Of a stretch of 6,300 nt of DNA, positions 5,900 to 6,300 are shown piece after piece. This DNA comes from Chloroflexota bacterium (GTDB lineage: Bacteria > Chloroflexota > Dehalococcoidia > JAUQQI01). How positions within the stretch are numbered: position 1 is the stretch's first letter; each line of letters starts with the position of its first letter. Where the stretch lies: assembly GCA_030549955.1 (NCBI GenBank), contig JAUQQI010000216.1, positions 1-6,300 on the forward strand, written 5' to 3'. The position numbers were made by a program, and so were the translations under genes. The notes below the pieces were generated by a model. It was not told the DNA's origin. It searched no databases and saw only the letters and a program-made list of their open reading frames with translations.

Positions 5900-6153
5900 G
5901 CCGGCCTTCCCGCCACCCTGGTATATTGCGTTTAACTACCCCCAAAAGGCCCCGTCCCTACGCCCGCGGCGGGCTGCGCCCGGAATTCCGGCTGGAGGCG
6001 GCCGTCGCCCGGATTCCGGCCCCGCCGCTTCGGCCGCTGGCAGTCGGGCCAGCCGACTATCTTCTCAACCCGGCCAGGCCGGGGGCCCGCGGCCTGTTCG
6101 AGTCCTGGCGTCGCTGGCCGGGTTAGCTATCCGGCTTGAGCCGGGCCGGAAAC
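5900..6153. other. Convergent intergenic region without a convincing gene
   Basis: This gap separates the MFS gene (+) from the amidase (-). A 10-base palindrome, AGGCCGGCCT, lies at 5898-5907 over the MFS stop. A perfect inverted repeat CCCGGCC-A-GGCCGGG lies at 6069-6083, and CCGGC-TTGA-GCCGG at 6131-6144, ten bases beyond the amidase stop. None is followed by a T tract, so terminator function is uncertain. TGGTATATT at 5919-5927 looks like an extended -10 element on the + strand, but no supported gene follows it. A 66-codon TTG-initiated frame at 5926-6126 is open but unconvincing. Confidence 0.4.
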
Positions 6154-6300
6154 TTATACGGGCCTGGCGGCGCAGATTTTATAGGCTTCGTGCCAGGGCC
6201 GGAGCCGCTCGAAAACGGCGCTGGCCGCGAGCACGTCGGCGTCGGCGTAACGGCGGCCGATGACCTGCATCCCAACCGGGAGGTTCTCCTGGCTGAGCCC
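6154..6300 (-). CDS. Amidase (amidase signature family), C-terminal fragment cut by the window end
   Basis: The - strand frame open to the window edge ends at TAA (6156-6154) and gives 48 residues. They contain LPVGMQVIGRRYADADVL, followed by AASAVFERLRPW, the typical C-terminal end of amidase-signature hydrolases. In this family GLPVGMQVIG closes the catalytic domain and the last helix ends near RPW. These enzymes hydrolyse carboxamides to acid and ammonia using a Ser-Ser-Lys triad, which lies outside the window. The GatA subunit of the tRNA amidotransferase shares the motif but usually has a different ending, so a stand-alone amidase is more likely. The fragment appears intact to its natural stop, followed by a hairpin at 6131-6144. 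Its start, operon and substrate are out of view. Confidence 0.88.
   Translation of the reverse strand, partial: GLSQENLPVGMQVIGRRYADADVLAASAVFERLRPWHEAYKICAARPV

Noticed and set aside
5926..6126. 66-codon + strand frame starting with TTG
   Set aside because: No ribosome binding site, a rare start codon, composition dominated by Pro, Arg, Ala, Leu and Gly as expected of chance GC-rich frames, and no recognisable motif. The -10-like TATATT overlaps its start.
1..6300. CRISPR array
   Set aside because: No regularly spaced direct repeats were seen; the frequent GGCC/CCGG runs reflect codon choice and GC content.

Overview
The window is high-GC bacterial DNA (about two thirds G+C by eye, with CGG, GCC, GGG and CCG codons favoured). 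It holds seven coding regions I accept, plus the tail of an eighth at the right edge. Nothing fixes the taxon. The base composition, GTG/TTG starts and Shine-Dalgarno usage would suit a high-GC, possibly thermophilic, Firmicutes-like or related lineage, but that is only an impression.

Left block (1-2342, + strand): a mercury-resistance operon. It runs merA (mercuric reductase with an N-terminal metal-binding domain), a MerE-like two-helix mercury transporter, a 67-residue TRASH-type metal-binding protein ending in a Cys-Cys pair, and a small unrecognised protein with one hydrophobic segment. Junctions are tight: a TGATG stop/start overlap, a ribosome binding site lying over the preceding stop codon, then a further gene overlap. 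No merR, merT or merP is seen; the window begins 20 bases before merA, so they could lie upstream. The expected flow is Hg(II) entry through the MerE-like protein, hand-over by thiol proteins, and NADPH-dependent reduction to Hg(0) by MerA.

Middle (2343-3567): a hairpin-rich convergent gap, then an EamA/DMT-family exporter on the - strand, then a divergent control region. That region carries a terminator-like hairpin with a T tract just ahead of the next + gene, with competing pairings that look like an attenuator.

Right block (3568-6300): a D-glutamate cyclase family protein (DUF4392/GLUCM-like C-terminal type), a 12-helix MFS transporter of the metabolite:H+ symporter type, a 254-base gap with no convincing gene, and the C-terminal 48 residues of an amidase-signature-family amidase on the - strand, cut by the window end. 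Cyclase, transporter and amidase could together serve D-glutamate/5-oxoproline or amide metabolism, but this is inference from proximity.

Third-position usage differs between blocks: merA uses TTT for 16 of 21 Phe, whereas the MFS gene uses TTC for 21 of 30. This suggests the mer operon has a separate history. The most notable items are the TRASH protein with the CC tail, the unknown last mer-operon gene, and the possible attenuator before the cyclase.
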